57,957 nucleotides of DNA from Chlamydiota bacterium (GCA_021772455.1 JAJFLY010000022.1:1-57957), one strand, 5' to 3'. Numbered from the stretch's first letter, positions 9,557 to 19,264 are shown. Numbers and translations: made by a program. Notes: generated by a model not told the origin, from the sequence alone.

Positions 9557-9918
9557 GCGGCAGGAGCTGAGCCACCAGGCTTGATGCGTCCTTTGAGCTC
9601 GCCCTCTGTGGGACGTTGTTGACCAGCAAGCGCACCCTTTGCAACGGATGCGATCTCGTTTTCAAGACGTTTTCTAAGCTCAGCAACTGCATCGGATTTA
9701 GGTTCGGTTAAAACCTTCCTGTCTTTTAGGGTTGTGTATTCAGGGTCAGAGCGCTGCGCACGCTTAACGATCCGCGCTTTTGCAAGCTCTTTGAGTTCTT
9801 CTTCGGTCTCTGCGCGCCGTTTTGCAAAGACTTTTTGGGTTTGCTCATCTTCCCGGTCCTTAAGTTTTTGGATCATTTCGGCATAGTTTTCGGGATTTAC
9901 TTTGATTTCTCCGCCCAT
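9553..9918 (-). CDS. Charged helical protein, function unknown
   Basis: A 121-residue, strongly charged protein with long predicted helices (Glu/Lys/Arg/Ala-rich from about residue 15 to 90) and a flexible Gly/Pro/Ala tail. No signal peptide or membrane segment. The ATG at 9918 (MGGEIKV) follows a good AAAGGAG, which decides the start over upstream in-frame codons. It is convergent with the NIF3-like gene and divergent from tyrS. Charged coiled-coil proteins of this size in chlamydiae can be structural or secretion-related; nothing here shows which. Confidence 0.7.
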   Translation of the reverse strand: MGGEIKVNPENYAEMIQKLKDREDEQTQKVFAKRRAETEEELKELAKARIVKRAQRSDPEYTTLKDRKVLTEPKSDAVAELRKRLENEIASVAKGALAGQQRPTEGELKGRIKPGGSAPAA

Positions 9919-10002
9919 ATGAACAAGCTCCTTTACTCTCATGTGATAATTTCTTATGATACCAAAATTCAATTTTCTGAGAAACAGCTGAAAAGGTAAA
10001 GC

Positions 10003-11259
10003 GTGAAAAATCTGATTAGTACTCTCGAGGAGCGGGGCTTTATCGAAGCGATGACAAGCGATGAATTAAACGAACTTGCAACCAAACCTCTCTCTGTTTA
10101 TGTCGGATTCGACCCCACATCAGACAGTCTACACCTAGGAAATTTGGTTGGCATAATGGGGCTTGCGTGGTGTGAGCGCTTTGGCCACCGTCCGATCGCG
10201 CTCGTTGGGGGGGCGACGGGAATGATCGGCGACCCTTCTGGAAAAAGCTCTGAGCGTAACCTTCTTGACTCCAAATCGATCGAGCAAAATTTAGTCGGAA
10301 TTCGTCGTTCGTTGGAAGCTGTTTTGAAAAATGAGGCAACCATTGTGAACAACTACAGTTGGTTTGAAGGAATTGGGTATATCGAATTTTTGAGAGATGT
10401 AGGGAAGTATTTTCGCCTGGGGACGATGCTTGCCAAAGAGAGCGTTAAAACACGTCTCGCCTCGGAAGAAGGAATCAGCTATACCGAATTTAGCTATCAG
10501 CTTCTTCAAGCCTACGACTTTCTCCACTTATATAAGGAGCATGGGGTAACCGTTCAGATGGGAGGGAGTGACCAGTGGGGCAATATCACAGCCGGGACCG
10601 AGCTTGTGCGGAGGATGACCGGAGATTCGGTTCACGGTGTCACGTGGCCCTTATTGACCCGAAGTGATGGAAAAAAATTTGGCAAAACCGAAGAGGGGAC
10701 CATTTGGCTCAACTCTGATCGCTTGTCTGTCTACGATTTTTATCAATACCTCTTCCGCGTTTCTGACGCCGATGTACTCAAAATGCTTCGGATGCTCACT
10801 TTTTTAGAAATGGAAGAAATTCAAGAGATTGAAGCTGCGATGAAAGGGAGCGATTATGCTCCAAACACCGCTCAGAGGCGACTTGCTGAAGAGGTAACGC
10901 GGATTGTACATGGCCAAGAGGGGGTTGAGGAGGCTGTTCGTGTTACAGAAGCTGCCAAACCGGGAAGTCATACCGAACTCACTTCCGATACGCTGCGAGC
11001 TCTTGCAGCAGATCTTCCGAGTAAAACACTTTCAGCACCTGAGGTGATCGGTATAAAGTTTATCGACCTAATTGTTTCGTGCGGATTACTTGGAAGTAAA
11101 GGGGAGGCGCGCCGGATGATCACGGGTGGCGGCACCTATATAAATAATGAGAAGATTACCGATGATCAACTGGTCCTCTCGAAAGACCATCTCGTAGAAG
11201 ATCAATTTCTTCTCATCGGAATTGGAAAGAAAAAGAAGTTGGTCGTGCGGATCGGATAA
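10003..11259 (+). CDS. tyrS: Tyrosyl-tRNA synthetase
   Basis: A 418-residue class I aminoacyl-tRNA synthetase that charges tRNA-Tyr. The HIGH-type motif is HLGN at 44-47 and the KMSKS-type loop is KFGKT near residue 225, the form seen in bacterial TyrS. Tyrosine-site residues are present in TEFSYQLLQAYDF and MGGSDQWGNI. The C-terminus has an S4 RNA-binding domain (GSKGEARRMITGGGTYIN). The start is a GTG at 10003 preceded by AAAAGG. Confidence 0.97.
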   Translation: MKNLISTLEERGFIEAMTSDELNELATKPLSVYVGFDPTSDSLHLGNLVGIMGLAWCERFGHRPIALVGGATGMIGDPSGKSSERNLLDSKSIEQNLVGIRRSLEAVLKNEATIVNNYSWFEGIGYIEFLRDVGKYFRLGTMLAKESVKTRLASEEGISYTEFSYQLLQAYDFLHLYKEHGVTVQMGGSDQWGNITAGTELVRRMTGDSVHGVTWPLLTRSDGKKFGKTEEGTIWLNSDRLSVYDFYQYLFRVSDADVLKMLRMLTFLEMEEIQEIEAAMKGSDYAPNTAQRRLAEEVTRIVHGQEGVEEAVRVTEAAKPGSHTELTSDTLRALAADLPSKTLSAPEVIGIKFIDLIVSCGLLGSKGEARRMITGGGTYINNEKITDDQLVLSKDHLVEDQFLLIGIGKKKKLVVRIG

Positions 11260-11286
11260 AAAAAACGGTTTTTTGTAAAAATTCCC

Positions 11287-11314
11287 TTGAACCGAAAACA
11301 CAGATCGCTATTAT
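11287..11314 (+). promoter_or_regulatory. Sigma70-type promoter of the HU gene
   Basis: TTGAAC (11287-11292), a 16-base spacer and TATTAT (11309-11314). The leader to the ATG at 11414 is about 90 bases and contains a small hairpin (GAGTGT...ACACTC, about 11343-11364). Confidence 0.55.
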
Positions 11315-11413
11315 ACGGCTATAACTCAACAAAATATGAGTGAGAGTGTTCAATTTTAGACACTCTTCCCCTTCGGAAAAACCGAACGAATACATTATTA
11401 GGAGGCACCACTT

Positions 11414-11713
11414 ATGGCAACAATGACTAAGAAGAAATTGATTACTACGATCTCACAAGATGAGGGAATCCATCCAAATCACGTGCGCGCGGTGATTCAA
11501 AACTTTCTAGATAAAATGACAGATGCGTTAGCAAAAGGCGACCGTCTTGAGTTTCGTGATTTTGGAGTCCTACAAGTTGTAGAAAGAAAACCAAAAATTG
11601 GACGTAATCCAAAAAATGCGTCAGTACCTATCCACATTCCTGCGCGCCGTGCTGTGAAGTTCACACCTGGAAAGAAAATGCGCCGCCTGATCGAATCTTC
11701 TAAAGGCGAATAA
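11414..11713 (+). CDS. HU/IHF-family DNA-binding protein
   Basis: A 99-residue histone-like protein. The family signature is clear: DRLEFRDFGVLQV, GRNPKN and the beta-arm region IPARRAVKFTPGKKMRRLI. It bends and compacts DNA as a dimer. The ATG at 11414 has a strong TTAGGAGG site. It has its own promoter (11287-11314). In C. trachomatis the HU gene likewise stands beside the CT266 and accA genes, as I recall. Confidence 0.95.
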   Translation: MATMTKKKLITTISQDEGIHPNHVRAVIQNFLDKMTDALAKGDRLEFRDFGVLQVVERKPKIGRNPKNASVPIHIPARRAVKFTPGKKMRRLIESSKGE

Positions 11714-11750
11714 AAAAAAACAGACGTTTTTTTTGCGGATGAATTATGAT

Positions 11751-11779
11751 ACCCTCGGTATTTTACTGAGGGTTTTTTT
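11751..11779 (+). terminator. Intrinsic terminator touching the next start codon
   Basis: ACCCTCGGTA (11751-11760), loop TTT, TACTGAGGGT (11764-11773): a 10-pair stem with one G-T wobble, then seven T (11773-11779). It should end HU transcription. The ATG of the next gene begins at 11780, directly after the T tract, and the right arm (GAGGG) is the only ribosome-site-like sequence for it. Confidence 0.85.
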
Positions 11780-12691
11780 ATGCAAGCAGCTGTACCTTTA
11801 TATGAGAACGAATTTTTCCCCTGGGGAGGACTTCCGTATCCGTGTGAGCACGCCAAGTTAGGCGTCGAGCTCATCAACGCGGGTGAGGTGGAAAGGGCAA
11901 GGCGGATGGCCCTCTATCAACAAGCAACACTCGATCACCACAAAAAACCGATCTATTCGCTTTTTCAACAAGAAGGGGGCGAGCGGTATGCTGAGCTCGA
12001 AGAGGCTAACCGTTCTTTTTTTGATACGTTGGCATACGAGCCAGAAGAGGAGTACCATTTTGTCGATTCCGAACTAGGAATCGTTTCCCACCGCACTCAT
12101 GATAAGACAGTAGTTTGCTTGGCGTCAGGATGTAAGAGCGGAATGGGAGTGTTTTTGGTTCGAAATGGTGGTGTTTTGAACTTTGGCCCGCAATTGCACC
12201 CTCTTGGAGCGTGCAGCGGTTTTGGATTGGCCGGTCGAGGGCAGCATATAAAGGCCTCTGATAATGCCTTAAGTTACCAATGTCGTTTGGCAGCTCCACA
12301 TGAGCGCGATACGGGCATTCCCTGGTTAGAAGATTCTGGTTATTCAGCGACGTGGGTTGAAAGCGCATGCACTGTTGATTCTGATCTATTGCGAATCTCG
12401 TGCTCCCTTGAAGGATTTCGCCCCCTTTCAGATCTTTTATTCACATTTTTTATCAAAGCCGACGCTTGCTTTATTGCCGGTTCTCATAAGCTTATCCCTA
12501 GATCTTTGGATCGCTATCGAGGGCCGGCCCAATCAATTCAAATTGATGGGCTGACTTTATCATTCGAAGAGGGATTTCATGCACTGGAGGTAATACCTCT
12601 CGCAGGGGATGGGAACTTTTGGGGGGCCGATTTCATGGTCTCTTTGACCTTGTTAAATAAATTCTTTAATTTTAGTATGCAAACATCATGA
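11780..12691 (+). CDS. Conserved chlamydial protein (CT266-like by position)
   Basis: A 303-residue protein without a recognisable domain, signal peptide or membrane segment. It opens with YENEFFPWGGLPYP, and the body contains many beta-type segments, several ending in aromatic residues. It lies between the HU gene and accA/msbA, the place of CT266 in C. trachomatis, so I infer orthology from position. The ATG at 11780 is the first in frame; its ribosome site would be inside the terminator hairpin at 11751-11773. It overlaps the next gene by 4 bases (ATGA), so the two are translationally coupled. Confidence 0.7.
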   Translation: MQAAVPLYENEFFPWGGLPYPCEHAKLGVELINAGEVERARRMALYQQATLDHHKKPIYSLFQQEGGERYAELEEANRSFFDTLAYEPEEEYHFVDSELGIVSHRTHDKTVVCLASGCKSGMGVFLVRNGGVLNFGPQLHPLGACSGFGLAGRGQHIKASDNALSYQCRLAAPHERDTGIPWLEDSGYSATWVESACTVDSDLLRISCSLEGFRPLSDLLFTFFIKADACFIAGSHKLIPRSLDRYRGPAQSIQIDGLTLSFEEGFHALEVIPLAGDGNFWGADFMVSLTLLNKFFNFSMQTS

Positions 12692-13683
12692 CAAAATCAA
12701 AAATTTTTGCTTTAGCCGCTCTCGGACTTTTACTCATTATTACCGTGTTTAACTGGCCATCAAACAAGGCAACTCCTGAAGTTAAAATGGTGGACTCTGT
12801 TACTCTCATAGAACAAGAGGCTGAAGTAGAGATCGTTCTTCTCGAAGAAGTTGAACCTGCAGCTCCAATTGAGCTCTCTCCTCTAACTCCTACTTCAGAT
12901 GATTCACTACTTCCTCGCGATGTTGATTTAATGGCTCAGCTTTTTAATCCGTATCCACCTCTTTTGCCTATAGTTGAGACTATTTCCTACAGCGGACGCG
13001 TCGCATGGCTCACAGGTCGAGCTGCCTACTTAGGGGATTATGCTGCCCATCACAAAACATCGAAACATTTTATTTCAAGAAGCCTTCATGGGATGGGGAA
13101 CTACATCTCTGATGTGGTAAGCAATGGGAATAAGTTTAATGTCCTAAAAACCGATAAAAATATCGAATTTCATCTTCTTGTCGATCTCTCCCGTTTGAAA
13201 ATGTGGGTTTATTACTACGATAAAGATGAAGATCAAAGAGTTCTTTTAAAATCTTACCCTGTTTGTGCCGGGCGGCTAGATTCTAACTGCCGCTCTGGGT
13301 CGCTCACCCCATTTGGCACCTTTTCTCTTGGGAGCGAAATTGCTGTTTATAAGCCCGGCTCTCTCGGTACCTTTAAAAATGAAGTTAAAGAAATGATTTC
13401 AATTTTTGGGGTGCGTTGGATCCCCTTTGATCGGGAAGTTGCGCACTGTACAGCTGCTTGTAAGGGGATTGGAATCCATGGGATTCCATGGCACCGTGAT
13501 GCCGAGGGTGAGTATACCGAATACCGCGGGTGTATTGGGAACTATGAGAGCAATGGGTGCATTCGCATGCATACTGAGGACGTCGAAGAGCTCTTCTCAG
13601 TGATTGTCTCTCGCCCCTCTCTGATTCATGTCGTGCCAGACTTTTCAGAAGCTAAACTTCCTGGTAAAGAAATTTCTTTATAG
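12688..13683 (+). CDS. L,D-transpeptidase (YkuD family), membrane anchored
   Basis: A 331-residue protein with an N-terminal membrane anchor (about residues 5-22), a Pro/Glu-rich linker, and a C-terminal YkuD domain. The catalytic block is intact: GIHGIPW followed by ESNGCIRM with the nucleophilic cysteine. It has extra cysteines (CTAAC) just before the HG motif. L,D-transpeptidases form 3-3 peptidoglycan crosslinks or attach proteins to peptidoglycan on the periplasmic side. It is coupled to the CT266-like gene by an ATGA overlap and is an addition to the gene order I recall from C. trachomatis. It is a candidate for the reduced peptidoglycan metabolism of chlamydiae. Confidence 0.92.
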   Translation: MTKSKIFALAALGLLLIITVFNWPSNKATPEVKMVDSVTLIEQEAEVEIVLLEEVEPAAPIELSPLTPTSDDSLLPRDVDLMAQLFNPYPPLLPIVETISYSGRVAWLTGRAAYLGDYAAHHKTSKHFISRSLHGMGNYISDVVSNGNKFNVLKTDKNIEFHLLVDLSRLKMWVYYYDKDEDQRVLLKSYPVCAGRLDSNCRSGSLTPFGTFSLGSEIAVYKPGSLGTFKNEVKEMISIFGVRWIPFDREVAHCTAACKGIGIHGIPWHRDAEGEYTEYRGCIGNYESNGCIRMHTEDVEELFSVIVSRPSLIHVVPDFSEAKLPGKEISL

Positions 13684-13696
13684 AAAAGTAAGGCCC

Positions 13697-13725
13697 TTGA
13701 AAATTAATGTTCCATGCGTTACCAT
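13697..13725 (+). promoter_or_regulatory. Putative promoter of accA-msbA
   Basis: TTGAAA (13697-13702), a 17-base spacer and TACCAT (13720-13725), 31 bases before the accA ATG. The -10 box is weak. Confidence 0.4.
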
Positions 13726-13756
13726 GTTCCTTTAAATAACTATAAAAGGCTCATTT

Positions 13757-14749
13757 ATGGATGTTTTGCCTCATGAAAAACAAATTGTTGAATATGAGAA
13801 GACGATCCAACAATTTAAAGAGCAGAACCAAAAAAATCCTTTATTTTCCTTAGATGAGCTACGCAAACTCGAAAAGAAGCTCGATTATTTAAAGGAAAAA
13901 GTTTACGCCTCACTCTCACCTTGGGAGCGGGTCCAAATTTGCCGCCACCCCAACCGTCCCCGTTCTAGCGACTATATTCAAAATATCTGTGAGGAATTTG
14001 TCGAGCTTTTCGGTGATCGCGCATTTAGTGATGACAATGCTGTGATAGGAGGACTTGGGAAGATCGATGGACGCAAGTTTATGATCATTGGTCAAGAGAA
14101 GGGGAATGATACAGAGAGCCGTCTCCACAGGAACTTTGGGATGCTTCATCCCGAGGGTTTTCGTAAAGCGCTCCGTCTTGCCCAGCTTGCCGAAAAATTT
14201 AATCTTCCGGTCATCTTTCTACTCGACACCCCTGGAGCTTATCCTGGGTTGACTGCTGAAGAACGCGGACAAGGGTGGGCAATCGCCTACAATTTGCGCG
14301 AACTCTCCCGTTTATCAACTCCCATAATCATCTTGGTGATTGGAGAAGGGTGTTCTGGTGGCGCTCTTGGAATGGGAATTGGAGATACCATCGGCATGCT
14401 TGAGCATGCTTACTATTCGGTTATCTCTCCAGAAGGGTGTGCTTCTATTTTGTGGAAAGACGCCACCAAAAATGCTGATGCAGCGGCTACTTTAAAGATG
14501 CACGCTGAAGATCTCGTAGAATTTTCTGTTATTGATCATGTGATTCGTGAGCCGGTCGGCGGCGCGCACCACGATCTTGAGCAGATGTATCAAAATGTGA
14601 AGACATTTATTCTCGAACAGTGGGACCTATTTAAAACGTATCCACCTGAAGTCCTTCTTGAAAGGCGCTATCAAAAATTCCGAAAGATCGGAAAATTCGA
14701 CACGGTTACCAATGAAACTTCTTCTGAAGGCGGCTCTCCTCAATCGTAA
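13757..14749 (+). CDS. accA: Acetyl-CoA carboxylase carboxyltransferase subunit alpha
   Basis: A 330-residue carboxyltransferase alpha subunit, which with AccD moves the carboxyl group from biotin to acetyl-CoA to make malonyl-CoA for fatty acid synthesis. Characteristic segments are [47 protein letters not shown] and [13 protein letters not shown]. Length is usual. The start is the ATG at 13757 with AAAGG upstream. Its 3' end overlaps the msbA start by 38 bases, so the two genes are coupled. Confidence 0.97.
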   Translation: MDVLPHEKQIVEYEKTIQQFKEQNQKNPLFSLDELRKLEKKLDYLKEKVYASLSPWERVQICRHPNRPRSSDYIQNICEEFVELFGDRAFSDDNAVIGGLGKIDGRKFMIIGQEKGNDTESRLHRNFGMLHPEGFRKALRLAQLAEKFNLPVIFLLDTPGAYPGLTAEERGQGWAIAYNLRELSRLSTPIIILVIGEGCSGGALGMGIGDTIGMLEHAYYSVISPEGCASILWKDATKNADAAATLKMHAEDLVEFSVIDHVIREPVGGAHHDLEQMYQNVKTFILEQWDLFKTYPPEVLLERRYQKFRKIGKFDTVTNETSSEGGSPQS

Positions 14750-16652
14750 GCACTACGCCCTGCTTTTTGTCACAGTTATTGCCATGTTTATGCTCACCAT
14801 CGGGGCGCAAATGGAGGTACTTGCCATTGGTGTGATTACAAAAACAGGCCCTGATTTCTTCACTCTCTTTGGAAAAGAGCAAGAGGGGAAATTGCAAATG
14901 GCCCATAGTTTAACGCTCGATCAAGTCGAGTCAAAGTGGGATGCTATTGCCCCTGTCCCAGGTGGAGCAATCGACATCGATGAGGCCAACGCCTATATGT
15001 CGGCTCATGGTGGAACGACAATTGTGCAGAAAGTAGCCACCTTTCTTGACACACACCTCGAAATTCATACCAACCTCGTGCGGCTGGCATTTATTCTGAT
15101 TTTTGTCGCAGTTTTTAAGGCGATCGCCCTTTTCTTACATCGTTATTTTACCCAACTTATATCGATCCGCGTGAGCCGTGATTTACGCCAGCAGTACTTC
15201 GAGCATATCCAGTCGCTTCCCATGAGCTTTTACCACGACTACGACATTGGCAGCCTCTCGTCGCGCGTTTCTGGAGATGCAGGCGTTGTCGCCGCAGCAA
15301 TCAATTCACTTCTACTCAATTATATCCAAGCTCCATTTGCGATTGTTTCAACACTACTTGCCTGTTTCTATATCTCCTGGAAGCTCTCTCTTGTGATTTT
15401 TGTTGGCTTTCCGGTGATTGTGATCCCCATCGTTTATATCGCCAAAAAGATCAAAGCGATTTCCAAGCAAATGCAGCGCAATAACGAAGGATTTGCAGCT
15501 GTCTTGCTCGATTTTTTGGGTGGGGTGATGACAGTTAAGGTTTTTGCTATGGAAGCTTTTTCTCTCAAAAAATATCGTGAGCAGAACAATTTGATGGCCA
15601 AACTCCAAGAGCGTAGTGCCCGTTTTGGGACCGCTGCTCGCCCTATTCTGCACAGCGTCTCTTCTCTCTTTTTTGCCCTCACCATTCTCTCCGGGCTCTA
15701 TTTTTTCCGCCTGGGCCCTGCCGAACTTCTCGTGTTTTGTGGCCTGCTCTACATTTTTTACGAGCCTGTAAAGAAATTTGCTGAGGAGAACAACAACATT
15801 TTTCGCGGTGTTGCTGCCGCGGAGCGGATGTATGAGGTGCTCGATATCAAACCCTCAATTGCTGATGCTCCCGACGCTGTGAACCTCGAAGAGTTCAAAA
15901 ATCAAATCGAGTTTCGCGACGTTTCATTCCGCTACCGCGACGAGTGGATCTTGAAAAATTTAAGCTTTACAGTGAAAAAAGGGGAGACCGTTGCCCTTGT
16001 CGGACCGACAGGAGCTGGAAAATCGACGATTGCAAAGCTCCTTCCACGTCTCTATGATACGCAGCAAGGTGAAATCCTGATCGACGGACGCTCACTCAAA
16101 AACTATACCCAAAAATCGTTGCGCGAGAGTATTTCGTTTGTTCCGCAAAAGCCCTTTCTTTTCTTTGACACGATCCGGGAAAATATTACCTTCGGACGTC
16201 CCTTTACCGACCAAGAGGTAAAAGCCGCGGCAAAATCAGCCCATGCTGAAGAATTCATTGTCCGTCTCCCCAATACCTTCGATTTCAAATTGGAAGAATC
16301 GGGAAAAAACCTTTCAGGTGGGCAGCAGCAACGCCTTGCCATTGCCCGGGCGCTCGTTAAGAACGCTCCGATTTTGGTGATGGACGAGGCAACCTCTTCG
16401 CTCGACGCCGTTAGCGAGGGAAAGATCAAAGATGCAATCTGTGAGCTGCACGGAAAGTTGACACAGGTGATAATTGCCCATAGATTTTCGACGATTGAGC
16501 ACGCTGACAAGATCATTTACCTAGAAAATGGGACCAAAGTTGCAGAGGGATCTAAAGAAGAGCTATTACAAAGCTGCCCTAACTTCCGTCGCATGTATGA
16601 GATGATGCACGCTACAGCAGAGAATCAGAGTGCTCTAGCTGTAGAAGTTTAA
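14712..16652 (+). CDS. msbA: ABC exporter, lipid A flippase (MsbA-like)
   Basis: A 646-residue half-transporter with a fused membrane domain and nucleotide-binding domain. Six membrane helices cover about residues 15-360, with an unusually long first periplasmic loop (about 40-120). The ATPase domain has Walker [10 protein letters not shown], signature [15 protein letters not shown], Walker [13 protein letters not shown] and the switch histidine in IIAHRFST. Dimers of this type flip lipid A-core across the inner membrane. The neighbour accA and the position match CT264 of C. trachomatis, annotated as msbA. The ATG at 14712 ([11 protein letters not shown]) is preferred over the frame start at 14658. 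Confidence 0.9.
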   Translation: MKLLLKAALLNRKHYALLFVTVIAMFMLTIGAQMEVLAIGVITKTGPDFFTLFGKEQEGKLQMAHSLTLDQVESKWDAIAPVPGGAIDIDEANAYMSAHGGTTIVQKVATFLDTHLEIHTNLVRLAFILIFVAVFKAIALFLHRYFTQLISIRVSRDLRQQYFEHIQSLPMSFYHDYDIGSLSSRVSGDAGVVAAAINSLLLNYIQAPFAIVSTLLACFYISWKLSLVIFVGFPVIVIPIVYIAKKIKAISKQMQRNNEGFAAVLLDFLGGVMTVKVFAMEAFSLKKYREQNNLMAKLQERSARFGTAARPILHSVSSLFFALTILSGLYFFRLGPAELLVFCGLLYIFYEPVKKFAEENNNIFRGVAAAERMYEVLDIKPSIADAPDAVNLEEFKNQIEFRDVSFRYRDEWILKNLSFTVKKGETVALVGPTGAGKSTIAKLLPRLYDTQQGEILIDGRSLKNYTQKSLRESISFVPQKPFLFFDTIRENITFGRPFTDQEVKAAAKSAHAEEFIVRLPNTFDFKLEESGKNLSGGQQQRLAIARALVKNAPILVMDEATSSLDAVSEGKIKDAICELHGKLTQVIIAHRFSTIEHADKIIYLENGTKVAEGSKEELLQSCPNFRRMYEMMHATAENQSALAVEV

Positions 16653-17137
16653 GAGTTTAGGTCTGTTATTCGATTAACAAATTCATCTACCAGCTCTCTT
16701 TCTTGGTGGTAGTAGTAGGAAAATTCTTCAGAATTAGGCAATTTCAGATAAACGACATGGATCTCAGTGGAAAGGTTCTCTCCATATTTTTTTACACGAA
16801 TTGTGTGATCCAGGATGCAGCTGCTTCCCACCCCTTGTAAGTGGACCTCTGCGTAACACTTCTTAATAGCTAAATCAACCTCATCACAGTCATATCCCTC
16901 CCGTGCTTCATCTCGGCTTTTATCAGATGCATAAAAGTGAAGAGGGGCACTGTGATTTTGGAGGGCATAGACTATCTGACCATCGGGCAGCACAAAATCG
17001 TGTACTTGATGCTCGTTGGTCTCTGGAGGAGTTTGAAGAAAGTCATCGAGTTCAATTTTTGTCTTTGGATTCTCTAAGAGTTTTTCATAGATGTAGTCTT
17101 GATTGAGGTTCCAATCGGCTCTAGAAGAAGCTGCCAT
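16649..17137 (-). CDS. Soluble member of the paired-hydrophobic gene cluster, function unknown
   Basis: A 162-residue protein without the hydrophobic N-terminus of its neighbours. It contains a segment (FVLPDGQIVYAL, then LHFYASDKSRDEAREGY) that resembles modules in the C-terminal part of the protein at 17142-18326 (for example AIRINKDGTIETHFF, then TEDDRDNVQKGFF). It therefore looks like the C-terminal module of the family on its own. It lies 4 bases downstream of that gene on the same strand and overlaps msbA's end by 4 bases. The ATG at 17137 (MAASSRADW) is a better start than 17206. Function is unknown. Confidence 0.6.
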   Translation of the reverse strand: MAASSRADWNLNQDYIYEKLLENPKTKIELDDFLQTPPETNEHQVHDFVLPDGQIVYALQNHSAPLHFYASDKSRDEAREGYDCDEVDLAIKKCYAEVHLQGVGSSCILDHTIRVKKYGENLSTEIHVVYLKLPNSEEFSYYYHQERELVDEFVNRITDLNS

Positions 17138-17141
17138 AATA

Positions 17142-18326
17142 TTACCACCTGTCTCCGTTGCGCGTTGCGTTAAGATAATTACGTTTATTCTTACTGTATT
17201 TTTCACGACAGTTCACAGTGGTAAAGTATTCCACCTTTCCTACCCCATCTTCTTTATAGAGAAAGCAATAAGTTTGGTCACCATCTCGGTATATGTAAGT
17301 ATTGTTCTTGAGCTCTTTAGCCTCATCTTCATAGGCCCCAATTCTGACATTCTTCGAAGGGACATACCAGCCAGGGGACTGGAATATGCTCTTGACTGAT
17401 TCCAACTTTTTTTGGGATCGAAATTCTTTAAGCTCGGGCAAAACATTAAAGGTTTCATATTTATAGTTTCCATCCTCATTCCAAATCAGAACATAATGGC
17501 TATAGTGCTCAATCTTGATCTCTCCGTTCCAGCATTGGCTGGAAAGAGCAAGCGTATTTGAGGTTTTGAGTTCATTAATCAGAGCTATTATAGCTTGTGA
17601 AAGGGGAGTAATTGCATCTGTATTCCATCCACCAATTGATTCGATATACTCTTGAGCTACTCTCTCACTGAGAAAAGTGTGATAAGAGTCATTTGCATTG
17701 CAGTAGACAGTATAGAGAAAAACTTTATCCTCTGATCCATAAATTTTAACTTCAATTGGATCCTTGAAAGACCAGTAACTATCTGGAGGCATATGAGCTT
17801 TTGCTGGGTGGCCATTTAATTCCCAAAGAATCTTTTTTTCGAACTCATCGAAATCGAAGAATCCTTTCTGCACATTGTCTCGATCATCTTCTGTTTTGAA
17901 GAAGTGTGTTTCAATTGTGCCATCTTTATTAATGCGTATGGCATAGACCGTCTCAAGATTTTGTAACTTGAAATCCCTTTTCCGATACATACGCGAACAT
18001 AAAGGTAGATTTTTCCACTCCTGAAGTTGGGTCCATTGCTCTTTGGTGAGATTCTGTTTGTTAGTGCCAATCAGCTTCAATAGGACCACATCGATGAGAA
18101 GAAGGGAGATTCCTGCTGCTAAGCCACCGTAAATGTATGTTTCTCCAACCGTCATAGCAAGAGAATTCAGACCACCTAAGTCAACGCCGTTTAAAGCTAA
18201 AACACCGAGAACACCGCCGATTATCGCAATCGTGGCAAGGGCTGCGGTGATAGCGACAGCTCCTGTTTTAAGTTTCTGGGTATAAGGGGTAGTTGAGGGG
18301 GTTGGGGTGAGTGTAAGGGGATGCAT
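17142..18326 (-). CDS. Inc-like membrane protein with C-terminal repeated modules
   Basis: A 394-residue protein. The N-terminal part has two adjacent hydrophobic lobes (about residues 23-46 and 62-86) separated by a short polar loop with NGVDLGGLNSLAM, the bilobed arrangement typical of chlamydial inclusion membrane proteins. The remaining 300 residues are soluble and contain three or four copies of a loose beta-hairpin module (WNEDGNYKYETF, RINKDGTIETHFF, YRDGDQTYCFLY). The same N-terminal domain recurs in the next three genes upstream. I infer a host-facing or inclusion-membrane role; type III secretion is not shown. The ATG at 18326 is preferred to the TTG at 18338. Confidence 0.65.
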   Translation of the reverse strand: MHPLTLTPTPSTTPYTQKLKTGAVAITAALATIAIIGGVLGVLALNGVDLGGLNSLAMTVGETYIYGGLAAGISLLLIDVVLLKLIGTNKQNLTKEQWTQLQEWKNLPLCSRMYRKRDFKLQNLETVYAIRINKDGTIETHFFKTEDDRDNVQKGFFDFDEFEKKILWELNGHPAKAHMPPDSYWSFKDPIEVKIYGSEDKVFLYTVYCNANDSYHTFLSERVAQEYIESIGGWNTDAITPLSQAIIALINELKTSNTLALSSQCWNGEIKIEHYSHYVLIWNEDGNYKYETFNVLPELKEFRSQKKLESVKSIFQSPGWYVPSKNVRIGAYEDEAKELKNNTYIYRDGDQTYCFLYKEDGVGKVEYFTTVNCREKYSKNKRNYLNATRNGDRW

Positions 18327-18394
18327 ATGAAAATCCAATAATTAAAATTTCGGCAAGAGTATCCCAGAAACAGGGCTAAAAATACAGAAAATTT

Positions 18395-19264
18395 TTATGT
18401 TTGGGGGGAGGCCTGCCACTTCTCCAGCTCAATTGGATTATCGAGGAATATTTGTCGGGCTTGTTCATTTATAAAGCGCCTTGCATAAATGTTATCTCCA
18501 GCTCGTCTTACAATGTAATATTTTTTTTTACCAAGAAATGATAGATCGATGGATTCATAGCTGTCCTGGTCAAGCAGCTCACAAATCTCGTTCATATATG
18601 GTTTTATATATGTTGCATTTGAGTAAGAGGATAACTTTGTTAGAATATAGTTTTCCCGTTCTTCGCTGGATGAGAATTGATACCCTGCGCCTTGGATTTC
18701 TAAAAGGTATTTTCGTTTTCCATTTGTAAATGGCTCAGATGTGTGATAATGCTGAGCTGGAAGGCTAGGTGTTTCAAGATAGTTGGTAAAGCCATTTTGA
18801 AGCCCAAGTTTTCCAAACCCCTCCTCAGCCAATTCTATGGATTCAAAGGTGTAAACACTCGGATTTCCATTCCGATCTCTCACAAAGAATTTACAAGCCC
18901 CTGGCTTTTGTAACCTTTGGGGCAGTAGCCTGAATTTTCCTGCTTTCAACTTTGATAAGAGTAAGAGCATATGTTCATCAAGATCGAGCTCACTGATCGC
19001 TTGTTGCATATAGTGTGTAGCGGGACTCCATTGTCTGAACCTTACAATGAGCATGCCATTGATAAACAATAGAATGGCACCTGCAGCTGTTGCACTGTAG
19101 ATGTATGTTTTTCCAACCTGCATCGAGAGCGCATTCACAGCCCCTAAGCCGAGAACACCACCGATCACTGTAATCACGGCGAGTGCCGTTGTGATATAGA
19201 ACGCCCCTTTTTTCAATAAGCGGCAGGATTCGGAACGTTCGACAGAGGGGGTAAGGAATATCAA
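18395..19264 (-). CDS. Inc-like membrane protein, paralogue
   Basis: A 289-residue paralogue of the gene at 17142. The two hydrophobic lobes (about residues 19-43 and 48-75) are closer together because the NGVDLGG-type loop is shortened to GAVNALSMQ. The soluble part again has beta-hairpin modules (FVRDRNGNPSVYTF, YIVRRAGDNIYARRF). The start is uncertain: the frame opens with a TTG at 19264 behind a run of T, and there is no in-frame ATG or obvious ribosome site, so the 5' end may be damaged or use a non-standard start. Confidence 0.55.
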   Translation of the reverse strand: MIFLTPSVERSESCRLLKKGAFYITTALAVITVIGGVLGLGAVNALSMQVGKTYIYSATAAGAILLFINGMLIVRFRQWSPATHYMQQAISELDLDEHMLLLLSKLKAGKFRLLPQRLQKPGACKFFVRDRNGNPSVYTFESIELAEEGFGKLGLQNGFTNYLETPSLPAQHYHTSEPFTNGKRKYLLEIQGAGYQFSSSEERENYILTKLSSYSNATYIKPYMNEICELLDQDSYESIDLSFLGKKKYYIVRRAGDNIYARRFINEQARQIFLDNPIELEKWQASPQT

